Below are positions 48,987 to 59,200 of a stretch of DNA of 64,000 bases, in pieces. Source of the stretch: Paludisphaera mucosa. GTDB taxonomy: Bacteria > Planctomycetota > Planctomycetia > Isosphaerales > Isosphaeraceae. Under the pieces are notes generated by a model that saw only the letters and a program-made list of their open reading frames with translations, did not search any database and was not told the origin of the DNA. Positions within the stretch are counted from its first letter, which is position 1, and each line of letters opens with the position of its first letter. The DNA lies in contig NZ_JARRAG010000001.1 of NCBI RefSeq assembly GCF_029589435.1, forward strand, positions 1,788,808 through 1,852,807, given 5' to 3'. The translations under genes were made by a program, and so were the position numbers.

Positions 48987-50189
48987 ATGAACCGACCCGC
49001 GAAGACGCTGGCCTGCCTGATCCTCGCGAGCCTCGGCCAAGCTCGGGCCGCTCCGCCTGACGCGGGGCCGGGACGATTCGCCTTCGACCGGATCGTCCTC
49101 GACGCCGACTTCCCGGGCGCCTATCAGGTCGAGGTCGCCGACGTCGACGGCGACGGCAAGCCCGACGTCGTAGCCCTCGGCGGCGACGTCTGCGCCTGGT
49201 ATCAGAACCCGTCCTGGACCAAGCGGATCATCACGTCCGGGAAGACGGCCCCCGGCGTCATCAGCAGCGCCACGGCCGACCTCGACGGCGACGGCAAGGC
49301 GGAGGTCGCCGTCGCCTACGAGTTCGAGATGAACCAGCCGAAGCGCGGCAAGCTCTTGCTGGCGAAGCAGGGGGCGAGTCTCGACGCGTCCTGGACGCTG
49401 CTGCCGATCGAGGACCTCGGCAGCATCCACCGGCTGCGTTGGGGCGACCTCGACGCCGACGGCAAGCTCGACCTGATCGTCGCGCCGATCTTCGGGCCGG
49501 ACGCCGTTCCGCCGGGCTTCGACGACCCCGCCCGGCTGGTCGCCTACGTCGCGGTCGACGTCCACGAAGCCTCGCGCTGGAAGAAACGCCCGCTGACCTC
49601 GCGGCGGGTCGCTCACGCGATCGAGTACCAGCCGACGTTCGCCGACGTCGCCCATCCCACGGTACTCGCGGCCGACAATCAGGGCGTCACCCTAATCGGG
49701 CCGCTCGCGACCGACGCCGAGCCCGACGCGGTCGACCTGGCGCCCGGAGCCGCCGGCGAGGCGCCCAAACGGGGGGCGAGCGAGATCCACCGGGGTCGCC
49801 TCCGGGACGGCCGTCTCTTCCTGGCGACGCTCGAGCCCTGGCACGGATCCGAGGTCGTCGTCTGGCCGCAGAAGGCGGCGGGCGGTCGCGAGTTCGGGCC
49901 CCGCGTCGTGCTCGACGACACCCTCGCCGACGGCCACGCCCTCTGGGTGGCCGACCTCGACGGCGACGGCCAGGACGAGGTCTTCGCCGGCCACCGGGGC
50001 AAGGATCACCGCGTGAGCCTCTATGATTACGACGAATCGACGTCATCCTGGCGTCGCACCGTCGTCGATCGCGACGTCGCCCCGCAGGACCTCCGGGGCG
50101 GCGACCTCGACGGCGACGGCCGGCCCGACGTCGTCGCGGCCGGCGGGTCGGCTCGCAACGTCGTCTGGTACCGGCTCCGTCCTCGCTGA
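48987..50189 (+). CDS. Exported FG-GAP/VCBS repeat protein
   Basis: A 400-aa secreted beta-propeller-type protein. I prefer the ATG at 48987 (GGAAGG 11 nt upstream) over the GTG at 48975. The signal is KTLACLILASLGQARA. At least five Ca-binding FG-GAP-like motifs are visible: DVDGDGKPDV, DLDGDGKAEV, DLDADGKLDL, DLDGDGQDEV and DLDGDGRPDV. They are spaced through the protein as in integrin-like seven-bladed propellers. The role is probably binding or scaffolding outside the cell. Its stop is 3 nt from the convergent glycoside hydrolase stop. Confidence 0.9.
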   Translation: MNRPAKTLACLILASLGQARAAPPDAGPGRFAFDRIVLDADFPGAYQVEVADVDGDGKPDVVALGGDVCAWYQNPSWTKRIITSGKTAPGVISSATADLDGDGKAEVAVAYEFEMNQPKRGKLLLAKQGASLDASWTLLPIEDLGSIHRLRWGDLDADGKLDLIVAPIFGPDAVPPGFDDPARLVAYVAVDVHEASRWKKRPLTSRRVAHAIEYQPTFADVAHPTVLAADNQGVTLIGPLATDAEPDAVDLAPGAAGEAPKRGASEIHRGRLRDGRLFLATLEPWHGSEVVVWPQKAAGGREFGPRVVLDDTLADGHALWVADLDGDGQDEVFAGHRGKDHRVSLYDYDESTSSWRRTVVDRDVAPQDLRGGDLDGDGRPDVVAAGGSARNVVWYRLRPR

Positions 50190-50192
50190 GAG

Positions 50193-51623
50193 TCAGGGCA
50201 GGGCGGCCGTCGCGGCGATGAGCGCCGCCCTGGCTTTGACCCGGGAGGCAGGGTCGACGGTGCAGGCCTCCCAGTCGATCGCCGGCACCGCGACCGGCCG
50301 CTCGACGAGGCGGCGGTCGCGGGCCAGTTCCGTGAAGACCCGCCCCCAGGCCTTCATCGCCCCGTCCGCGCGCAGAAGGCCGATGCGCTGGGTCACGTCG
50401 CCCGCCTCGGGCTGGTCGTAGAGGCCCCAGTGGATCCATCCGACGGCGCCGACGTTCGCCGACAGATCCACGAGATTTCGGCTCCAGCGGGCCTGGTCAT
50501 CCTCGCTCGCGGGCGGGTGCGTCTCACTCCCGAATTGGAGCGGACCGCCGCCGTACCAGCCGTACTCCGCCACGACGACGGGCTTCCCCTTCGCCCCCCG
50601 TACCACCTCGCCGACGACGCCCGCCAGGTAGGCCAGGTTGGTCTTCTCGGCTTCCGGCCGATAGGTGTAGAAACCTCCTTCGATCGGATAGAAGTGGACT
50701 TCCAGGAAGTCGATCAGGGGCGCGAGCCGTTCGGGCCGGAAACCGGCGTAGCCCTCGGGCCCGCCGAGATTGAGGGGCACGCTGAACTGGAGCAGGCCCA
50801 CGGTGACGAGCGCCTCGGGATCGGCCGCCTTGATCGCGGCGGCCTGGCGTCGCGTCCAGGTCACGGCGACGTCCTCACGATACCTCTGGTAGTCCCGCAG
50901 CCGGCGCGACGTCACGGGCGCATCGCGCGGCGGGATCGCTTCGGCTTCGAACGGCGAGACGCCGCCCGCCTCGTCGCCCCAGGCCGCGGCCAGCCCCTGC
51001 GGGTTCTTGTACGTCGATTCCAGCCATCGGCTCCAGCCGGCCTTCATCGCGGGGGTGTCCCAGGCGACCACGGGTTCGTTGAGCAGGTCGTAGGCGAAGA
51101 TCACCCCGCGGCCGCGGTAACGTCCAGCGAGTTCCGTCCAGAACGCCTCCATCGTGGCGAGGAATCCGTCGTCGGCGATCCGGTCGACCTTCGCCCAATC
51201 GGGCACGCCTTCCCAGTGGTCCGGGCCGGTCGGATGCACGCGGATCCCCGCCTCCTCGGCGATCGCCAGGAACCGATCCAGCTTCGCGAGGGCTTCGGGG
51301 TCGATCCGGCCGCGCTCGGGCAGGAACGAGCCCAGCGTCAGGAAAACGCGGACCACGTTCACGCCCATGGCCTTCATCCGCATGAAGTCCGCGCGGGTCG
51401 CGTCGGGGTCGAACGTCTTCCAGACCTGAGGCGCCCAACCGGTTTCGGGTCGGAAATACGTCAGGCCGAACGGCGTGAAAGGCTCGCCCCCCGACGTGAC
51501 GAACGCCGACTTGCCGACGGCGACCTGGACTCTCGCCATCTCCCCGCCCGGGGCGGTCGCCGCAGCACACGCAAGCGTCGCAATCAGGGCCGCCCGACGC
51601 AGTCCAAGCCGTCTCGAAGACAT
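50193..51623 (-). CDS. Exported GH5-like glycoside hydrolase
   Basis: A 476-aa secreted TIM-barrel hydrolase. The signal is RAALIATLACAAATAPGGE. Clan GH-A features: an N-terminal GLTYFRPETGWAP, VVRVFLTLGSF, a general acid/base Glu in YDLLNEPV (about 184) and a likely nucleophile Glu in VVVAEYGWY (about 352). HFYPIEGGFY follows strand 6. It resembles cellulase/mannanase-like or GH5-type enzymes with unassigned substrate. GGGAG lies upstream of the ATG. It fits the carbohydrate-degrading character of this part of the window. Confidence 0.88.
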   Translation of the reverse strand: MSSRRLGLRRAALIATLACAAATAPGGEMARVQVAVGKSAFVTSGGEPFTPFGLTYFRPETGWAPQVWKTFDPDATRADFMRMKAMGVNVVRVFLTLGSFLPERGRIDPEALAKLDRFLAIAEEAGIRVHPTGPDHWEGVPDWAKVDRIADDGFLATMEAFWTELAGRYRGRGVIFAYDLLNEPVVAWDTPAMKAGWSRWLESTYKNPQGLAAAWGDEAGGVSPFEAEAIPPRDAPVTSRRLRDYQRYREDVAVTWTRRQAAAIKAADPEALVTVGLLQFSVPLNLGGPEGYAGFRPERLAPLIDFLEVHFYPIEGGFYTYRPEAEKTNLAYLAGVVGEVVRGAKGKPVVVAEYGWYGGGPLQFGSETHPPASEDDQARWSRNLVDLSANVGAVGWIHWGLYDQPEAGDVTQRIGLLRADGAMKAWGRVFTELARDRRLVERPVAVPAIDWEACTVDPASRVKARAALIAATAALP

Positions 51624-51915
51624 CGTCCACGCTCCCGACGCGAGATCCCTCGACCCACACGGGCCGGGCGAGTCCTCGCCACTCCCCGCCGTCTCGCAGT
51701 CTGCCGCGCCCCGGGCGCCCGGTCCAGGACTTGCAAGAGGACCGCACGACGATAAGGCCAGGAGCGACGATCAGGGCGAAACCCCGTGAGACGCATTACG
51801 ATGGCTGCGTCGTCCCGAGGACGACGACGTTCGATCTCATCATCACGCCTGGACGATCCAGCCAAGGCCGGCGGCCCGCGTCGACCGGGCGGGCGAACCG
51901 GAGGTATCCCGTCCC

Positions 51916-53172
51916 GTGACGACTCATGCAGCCGCAGTCCCTTTGGTCTCCCTCATCTTCGGCGTCACCTATCTGGCCCTGGCGATCGGCCGGGTGCCCG
52001 GCCTGAGGATCGACCGGGCCGGGATCGCCCTGGTCGGGGCCGTCGCCATGCTCGCCTGCAGCGTCCTCACGATGCGGGAGGCGGCCGGGGCCGTCGATTA
52101 CGAGACCATCGTCCTCCTCTTCGGCATGATGGTCGTCGTGGCCTTTCTGCGACTCTCCGGGTTCTTCGCGCTCGCCACAGAGGGCGTCGCCCTTCGCTTC
52201 TCCCACCCGCTGGCGTTGCTGGCGGTGACGATCGGCCTGTCGGGCGTCCTGTCGGCGTTCCTCGTCAACGACGTCGTCTGCGTCGCCCTCACGCCTCTGA
52301 CGCTCGACCTCTGCCGCAGGCTGAAGCGCCCGCCCATCCCTTACTTGATCGGGCTCGCGACCGCCTCGAACATCGGCTCGGTGGCGACGATCACGGGCAA
52401 CCCGCAGAACATCATCATCGGCTCGCTCTCGCAGATCTCCTACATCCGTTTCTCCTCCCGCCTGGCCCCCGTGGCGGCCGTCGGCCTGGCGTTGAACTTC
52501 GCCGTGGTGGCCCTCGTGTATCGCAAGTCGCTGGGCCAGGCGCTCGAGTCGCCTCCGCAGCCCGTGACCGGGAATGACGTGAAGCCGCGCGTCCACGGGC
52601 CGCTCCTGATCAAGAGCGCCGTGGTGACTTTGGCCGCCATCGCCCTCTTCTTCGCCGGCCAGCCGATCGCCGTGGTGGCGCTGGTCGCCGCGGCGATCTT
52701 GATGCTCGACCGCGTCCGGCCGTCCAAGGTCTATGAGTCGGTCGACTGGCCGTTGCTCGTCATGTTCGCGGGCCTGTTCGTCGTGGTGCACGCCTTCGAG
52801 CGGGACGTCGTCCGGACGTGGGGGATCGACAGGTGGCGTGCGATCCTCGACTCCCCGGTGGTCATGGTGAGCGGGCTGTCGGTTTTGCTCTCCAACCTGG
52901 TCTCGAACGTACCGGCGGTCCTGCTCTTCAAGCCCTTGATGGCGGCGATGTCCGACGGGGCCCGCGAGCAGGCCTGGCTCGCCCTGGCCATGTCGAGCAC
53001 GCTGGCCGGGAACCTGACGCTGCTGGGCTCGGTGGCGAACCTGATCGTCGTGGAGAACGCGCGGCGGGCGGGGACCGAACTCGGATTCCTCGAATACCTC
53101 AAGGTCGGCGTGCCGCTGACGATCGCGACGACCGTCGTCGGCGTCGCCTGGCTCGCCCTCACACGTTACTGA
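51916..53172 (+). CDS. ArsB/SLC13-type (ion transporter superfamily) permease
   Basis: A 418-aa membrane protein with 11-12 helices. The start is GTG with GGAGGT 11 nt upstream. Signature features of the ArsB/NhaD/DASS ion transporter superfamily are the duplicated halves with SNIGSVATITGNPQNIIIG and SSTLAGNLTLLGSVANLIV, the substrate/cation-binding hairpins. SNVPAVLLFKPLM is also characteristic. Substrates in the superfamily include arsenite, Na+/H+ and dicarboxylates or sulfate; I cannot choose among them. No arsenic regulator or arsenate reductase gene is nearby. Confidence 0.9.
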   Translation: MTTHAAAVPLVSLIFGVTYLALAIGRVPGLRIDRAGIALVGAVAMLACSVLTMREAAGAVDYETIVLLFGMMVVVAFLRLSGFFALATEGVALRFSHPLALLAVTIGLSGVLSAFLVNDVVCVALTPLTLDLCRRLKRPPIPYLIGLATASNIGSVATITGNPQNIIIGSLSQISYIRFSSRLAPVAAVGLALNFAVVALVYRKSLGQALESPPQPVTGNDVKPRVHGPLLIKSAVVTLAAIALFFAGQPIAVVALVAAAILMLDRVRPSKVYESVDWPLLVMFAGLFVVVHAFERDVVRTWGIDRWRAILDSPVVMVSGLSVLLSNLVSNVPAVLLFKPLMAAMSDGAREQAWLALAMSSTLAGNLTLLGSVANLIVVENARRAGTELGFLEYLKVGVPLTIATTVVGVAWLALTRY

Positions 53173-53192
53173 ACTGGATGCCGAGAACGCGA

Positions 53193-53231
53193 ATCGCCCC
53201 GGGAGCGGCGGGCGCCGGTCTCCGGGGCGAT
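53193..53231. terminator. Hairpin between convergent genes
   Basis: ATCGCCCCGG (53193-53202) pairs perfectly with CCGGGGCGAT (53222-53231). It lies 20 nt after the transporter stop and before the giant surface-protein stop on the other strand, a position suited to a terminator. Confidence 0.55.
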
Positions 53232-53249
53232 GCGGTTGAATTCGAAGGG

Positions 53250-53271
53250 CCCCGGACTTTCAAATCCGGGG
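53250..53271 (-). terminator. Second hairpin, 3' of the surface-protein gene
   Basis: CCCCGGA (53250-53256) and TCCGGGG (53265-53271) form a 7-bp stem with an 8-nt loop, 15 nt past the surface-protein stop on the minus strand. TTCGAATTC follows the stem. Confidence 0.5.
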
Positions 53272-53286
53272 GCGTCGGTTCGAAGG

Positions 53287-56200
53287 TCAGAGTCCGTTGA
53301 AGGACGACCCGACCTTGAGCTTGTTGCGGCGCGAGAGCAGCAGTCGATCCCAGGCGAGGGACTCTTCGAGCACCTCGCTGCGGTGGGATGTCAGCTCGGA
53401 CAGGATCGATTGCAGGGCCGCGTCGACGATCCTGCCGTTCGTGTTCGCGCCCCGGGCGGCGGGCGTCGCGAAGTAGGAGCCGATCGAGCGGCCGCTCGGC
53501 GGCGGCGGCGTGGCCTGGGCGACCAGCGGGACGACGCCGGCCGCGGCGGGCGTCGTCGAGCCGGTCGCGACCGTGCTGGTCAGGGAGGACGGAGTGCTCG
53601 CCCCGGTGGAGACCGATAGCGTGTATTCGCCGGGGCCGCCGGCGGCGCTCAGGACCTCGATGTAGTAGGTACCCTCTTCCAGCCCCGAGAGCGAAAGCGA
53701 GGCGTTGCGGCCGTCGGCCGAGTCGTCGTCCTCGGCCACCACGTTGCCTTCGGCGTCGAGGATCCGGATCGCGGGATCCAGGTCGTTCACGAATTCGCCG
53801 CTTCCGCCGCCCGGCGTGCCGGTGACGACGTCGAGCGTGCCGTCGGACCCGACCTGCACGGAGTACACGTCGCTGTCGTCGAGCGTGAGGATGAGCGTCC
53901 GCGGATAGATGTCCCCGGAGAAGGCGAAGAGGGCCTCGGGGGCGCCGTTGAAATCGATGGACGACAGGGCGGCACCGACGGTGAACACCCCGCCGCCGGC
54001 GCCGAGGATCGCGGCCAGGGCGTCGGGGGTCAGGTCGAAGGACAGGAAGGCGAAATCCTCCAAGAAGAAGACGTCGCGCGAGGCGTACAGGACGCCCGAG
54101 CCCAGGTCGTCGAAGATGTCGGTGCGATCCGCGCCGCCCGCCGTCACCTCGTCCGCCGACGTCGTCACGTCGTAGAAGCCGATGGTCTCGAAGAAGTCGT
54201 TCGACGCGTAGAACGGGTTGAAGATCTCGAGGCGGGCGCTGGCGATCCGGGCCCCCGCGGGCAGCGAGGAGAGGTCGAAGCTGAAGAAGCTCCGATACTC
54301 GGCGTCGTCCGGGATGTATCCCGTGAGGTAGTTCGTGTTATCCGACTGGTGGAATCCGTAGTCCGTGTACCAGCCCGAATCCGAGGCCTCGATCGCGATC
54401 GTGCCGCCGCTCGTCACGGCCCCCAGCACCGTGGTCGTCCCGCTCGACAGGTCGAGCGGCTGGGCGGTCTCGATCGAGTTGTTTGACTCGACGTCGAACA
54501 CGCCGCCCCGCGTGACCACGAGGCTGTAGTCGACCAGATTGCCGCCGGTGACGCGGACGTAGTAGATCCCGGCCGCGCCTCCGGCGAACTCCAGGGCGTC
54601 GTTGACGTTGGTGTCGACCGACGAGCCGGCGACGATCACGTTCCCGAAGGCGTCGAGCAGCTCGATGTCGACGTCGCCGCCGGACAGCGAGGTCGCGACC
54701 ACCGACGCCCCCTGGCCCGCGCCCAGGGTGAAGCTGTAGACGTCGGGGACCACGGGCGGGGGGTTGAGCGGGTGGTTTTCCACCGAGACCTGGAGCAGGT
54801 ACTCGGCCCCCGGCTCGACCGGGCTGCCGAAGGGATAGCTTCCCACCCCGAGCAGGTAGACGCCCGGGGCGTCGAAGATCCAGGTGATGAGGGAATCCAG
54901 GCTCGTGCCGCTTCCCGGGTCGAGATTGCTGTCGTCGCTAGTGGCGAGGAGATTGCCCTCGATATCGAAAAGGTACAGGTAGGAGTCGAGTCCCGACGAG
55001 AAGTCGATGTCGAAGATGCCCTCGGAGCCGGCCGTGTCGACGGTGAACGAGTAGAAATCGAAGGTGCCGTCGCCGGTCCCCGCGACCGACAGGTGCGCCG
55101 CGATGGTGGAATCGAAGATGAACGGATCGAAGTCCAGCGTCCACGGCCCGCCGTCGAGGTCCTGGGTGAACTCGTCGTTGGGCTCGATTTCCGGGATCAC
55201 AGACCCCGCGGTCGGGGTCTGGCCGACGACCGCGCCTCGGTCGGCTCCTCCCGGGAGCGCGATGAACGTGGTGTCGAGCGACTGCGCCGAGGACGGGTCG
55301 TCGTTCGAAGGTCCGCCGTAGGATTCGTCTTCGACGGCGGCGTTGACGAGGAGATCGAAGAAGTAAAGGCCGGGCGAGCCCGTGCCGCCGATCCGGATCG
55401 TGTACACACCGGCGGCGACGGCGGGGACCGTTTGCAGGATGACAAACGCGCCCGCGCCCGTCGCCGTGGCCAGGCTGACGCCATCGGGCCCGATCAGCTC
55501 CACGGATCCCATCAGGCTCGAGGGGTCGAGCAGCACCGTTATGGTCTGCCCGGCGTCGAGCTGGATCGTCCAGTCGTCGGTGTCGTCGTCGGAGCTGATC
55601 AACCCTTGCGAGGAGAACGGAGTCTCGTAGATGAGCCCGCCGAGCGGGGCGACCGACACGAGCGGGGTGGGCACCGAGCGGGTCGCCGCGTCGATCTGGA
55701 AGCTGACGTAGAAATCTCCTCCCTCCACCCCGTCGCCGGAGACGTTGGGCGGGATCGGGAAGGCCAGGGGCTCGCCGTCCAGCTCGAGCCCCACCAGGTC
55801 CTGGAAGCCCACCTCGTCGCTGAAGAGCACGAGGGTGTAGAGATCTTCCGGCAGGAAGCTGAAGGTGGCCGTGAGGACCGTCCCGGTGGAGTCGAAGCTG
55901 AAGCTGATCGGGAGGTAGGTCCCCGAGAACGCGCTGAACAGCACGACGTCCGAGGAATCGATGAGCGACGTGTTGATCGCCTCGGAGAACGCGATGACGA
56001 CCGTGAAGTCGCCTTCCGGCAGGGTGTCGCCCTGCTGGATGGACGAGGAGACCACTCGGGGAGCCGTATTATCGATGGTGAAGGTGCTGGAGAACGACTG
56101 GATCGCGGTGTTCTGCACGTCCCGGATCGAACCCGAGCCGATCGTGATGGTGTGCCGGCCCTCGGTGGCCAGGAAGGCGCCCGACGGGGCCGAGGTCAGC

Positions 56201-59200
56201 TCGATGATCCCGAATCGCCCGGTGCTGGTCACCAGGTCGCCCCAGGCGCCGTAGTTCGAGCCGGGATCCCAGTTGATGACGGTCGCGTCCTCGTCGCCGT
56301 TGAAGTCGTTCGGTTCCCCGAACGCCCAGTTGGTGAAAGAGACGGCCTCGCCGCTGGACCAGACGAACGTCCCCTCCTGGGCGATGTCGTTGAGGCCGAT
56401 CCAGTACTGGTCGTTCTTCGAGGCTCCCGAGAAGAAGGAACGCTTCAAGAAGTTCTGCTCGGCCTGGCTGCCGACGGTCACCAGGTGGCCGCCCAGCGCC
56501 GCGGCCTGGGCCTCGGCGTCGAGCCAGTCGGCCGCGGCCGAGGTCAGGACGTAGTAGTGGCCGTTGCCGCCGTCCTCGACCTTCCACTGGAACACGAACG
56601 AGACGTCGAAGGTCGCCGTGTCGCCGTCGACGAGCGTGACGCCGGAGGCGGCGACGCCGTCGACCTTGAGGTCGCCGGGCTGGAGGGTCGTCGCCAGCAC
56701 CTGGTCGTTGAAGTCGATCGTGATCTGCGACGGCGGGTTGGCGACGGTCGAGCGGGAATCGGGGTCGACGTCGCTGACGGAGAACGACGTCCGGGCCCCC
56801 GTAGCCCCTGCCACCGAGAGGATGTACTCGCCGCCGACGGCATCCTCCGAGTCCGTCGAGGCGAGGATCTGGATGACGTAGAGCCCGCCCCGGCCTGTGG
56901 GGACAACGTACGACAGGACGGCGTTCCGACCGTCGGGCGAGCCGTCGTCATTGCTTGCGACGAGGTTCCCGGCCGGGTCGTAGAGCCGGATGATCGGGTC
57001 GAGGACGTTGACGAATTCGCCCGAGCCGTCGGCCGGCGTGCGGGTCTCGATCCGGATGGTGGCGCCGGGCCGGAACGTGGCGCGGTAGAAGTCGCCCCCC
57101 CCGGTTTCGCTGGCGCCGCCGGCGTCGTCGCCCCCCAGCGCGCCCACGGTGAAGTCCAGGGGCACGAAACGGATCGGTGAGCCCGAACGCGAGAACACGG
57201 AGAACCCGCCCGGAGGGTTGATCGTGCCCAGGTAGATCTCGCCGCCGATCACCGCCACGCCGCCGATGTCGCCGGCGTTGGGGAAGAAGGAGTTCGTGAT
57301 CTCGCCCGTCACGGGGTCGATCTCGAGCACGCGACCGCTGAACCCTTCGGTCGCGATCAGGGCGTCCGGGCCGGAGATGCCGGCCAGGCCGCCGGCCAGG
57401 TTGACGTTGAAATTCAGGACCCGCACGACCTGGTCCGTGACGGGGTCGAAGACCAGGATCTGGTCGGTGTCCGAATCGGAGATGTAGATGAGGCCGCCCA
57501 GGGCCGCGATGCCGTCGAGGAAGTCCAAGCCCGTGGGCAGCGCGGTGACGTCGATCACGGCGCCCGTATCAGGGTCGAGCTCGTAGAGGTCCGAGCTGAC
57601 GAACGAATTCAGGAAGAACACGCTCGCGCCGTCGAACGCCAGGCCGTCCGCCTGGGAGCTGGCGCCCTGAGGCGCGGGGATCCGGCGGATCTCCTCGCCG
57701 GTCTCGGGGTCGAGTTCGAGGATCGAGCCCAGGGCGTTCGACGAGGTCGCGAAGAGGCGGCCGCCGCCGGCGGGTGACGTGTAGCCCAGGACCCAGGTCT
57801 TGCCGTCCACCACCGTGGCGTCGAGGTTCGCGGCCGACGCGAAGTCGGTGTTGAGGCCCGTGTCGAAGGCGGCGTTGCGGGTGGCCACCAGGCTGTACTC
57901 GCCGCTCCCCCCCGAGACCTCGATGGTGTAGGTCCCGGCCGTCGAGGCGACGAAGTTCCCGATGTACGAGGCGATGCCCGCCGCGGCGTTGGTGCTGCCG
58001 ATGGCGACGATCACGCCGTTCGGATCGCGCAGGACCATCCCGGGGGCCACGCCGCCCAGCGACGTCAGGGCGAGCGAGACGCTCTGGCCGGCTTGCAGGT
58101 CGAGCCGGTAATAGTCGTCGTCCGAGGCGAACTCGAACTGGGTCACAAGGCCGTAGCCCGCGTCGACGAAGCCGTCCGCGTCGTTCACGTCGCCGAGGCC
58201 GACGATGCGCGTGGTGGGGGCGAATTCATTGAGCGTCGTCGAGCTGAAGTAGAGGGGCACCGTGCCCGAGGAGCTGAAGACCTGGAAATCCAGGATGAGG
58301 TCGCCGAGGGCCGGGTCGTACACGAACGCGTCGTCGACGTCGATCAGGATGTCGAACGGGCTGGGCGATCCGGTCGCCGAACTCGACAGCGTCAGGAGGC
58401 CGTCGTACACGGTGACCACGCCCGACCCGAGGTTGGCGTCGAAGCTCGACGAGGCGTCGAAAACGCCGTGGGCCGCGTAGCCGACGCGGATCTTGACGTC
58501 GAGCTGGAGGTTCGAGAACCCACCCTGCCAGTCGGGGCGTCGGAACTTCACCTGGTCCAGCAGGCCGCCGGCGTTGAACTCGCCGGCGTCGTAGATCTGC
58601 TGGTAGTGCATGCTCGTCCAGCCGAAGGGCTGGAGCACGAAGGGGAGGGCGTTGCCCCAGCCGCCGTCGAACTCCTCGAATGACTGCGGCACCGTGGAAG
58701 CCCCGCCGCTCGCCGTGCCGATCACGGCGGCCCGCTCGGCCCCGGTCCCCGTCGGGCCGCCGCTCAGGCTGATGAACGCCCCCGACAGGTCCTGCGCCGT
58801 GGCGGCCGTGTCGTTGGACGGCCCGCCGAAGACCTGGGCGTCGACGTCGGCGTTGAGGATGATCCGCACGACGTAGTCGCCGGTCGTCCCGTCGGCCCCC
58901 TGGACCGTGATCGTGAACGGGACCGGGGCCGCGCCGGGGCCGGCCAGCGGGCCCGGGACGCGGTAGGCCCGGATGATCGCCGACTGGCCGGCGGCCGAGG
59001 CCGCGCCCGAGCCGACCTGGCCTCCCGGCCCGACGAGCGAGACGGCGCCCTTCAACTCCGAGCCGTCGGCCGGCGTCAGGATGACGACGATCGTCTGGCC
59101 CGAGTCGACGGTGATGGAGAAGCTGTCCGAGTCGCCGGCCGTGCCGATCCGCCCGCCCTGCTCGTTGTCGTAGATCAGCGATCCGGGAGGGGCCTGGGCG

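Noticed and set aside
51916-53172. Arsenic-resistance operon
   Set aside because: Only an ArsB-superfamily permease is present; there is no ArsR, ArsC or ArsA gene nearby.
53249-53290. tRNA-like string (CCGGACTTTCAAATCCGG, then GGTTCGAA), reminiscent of a selenocysteine tRNA anticodon and T arm
   Set aside because: The anticodon loop would have 8 nt, the T stem does not pair, and there is no acceptor stem. It is better read as a terminator hairpin. tRNAscan-SE would settle it.
54772-57180. Plus-strand 802-codon frame within the giant surface-protein gene
   Set aside because: It is antisense to well-defined PPC, lectin and propeller domains and has no motifs of its own.
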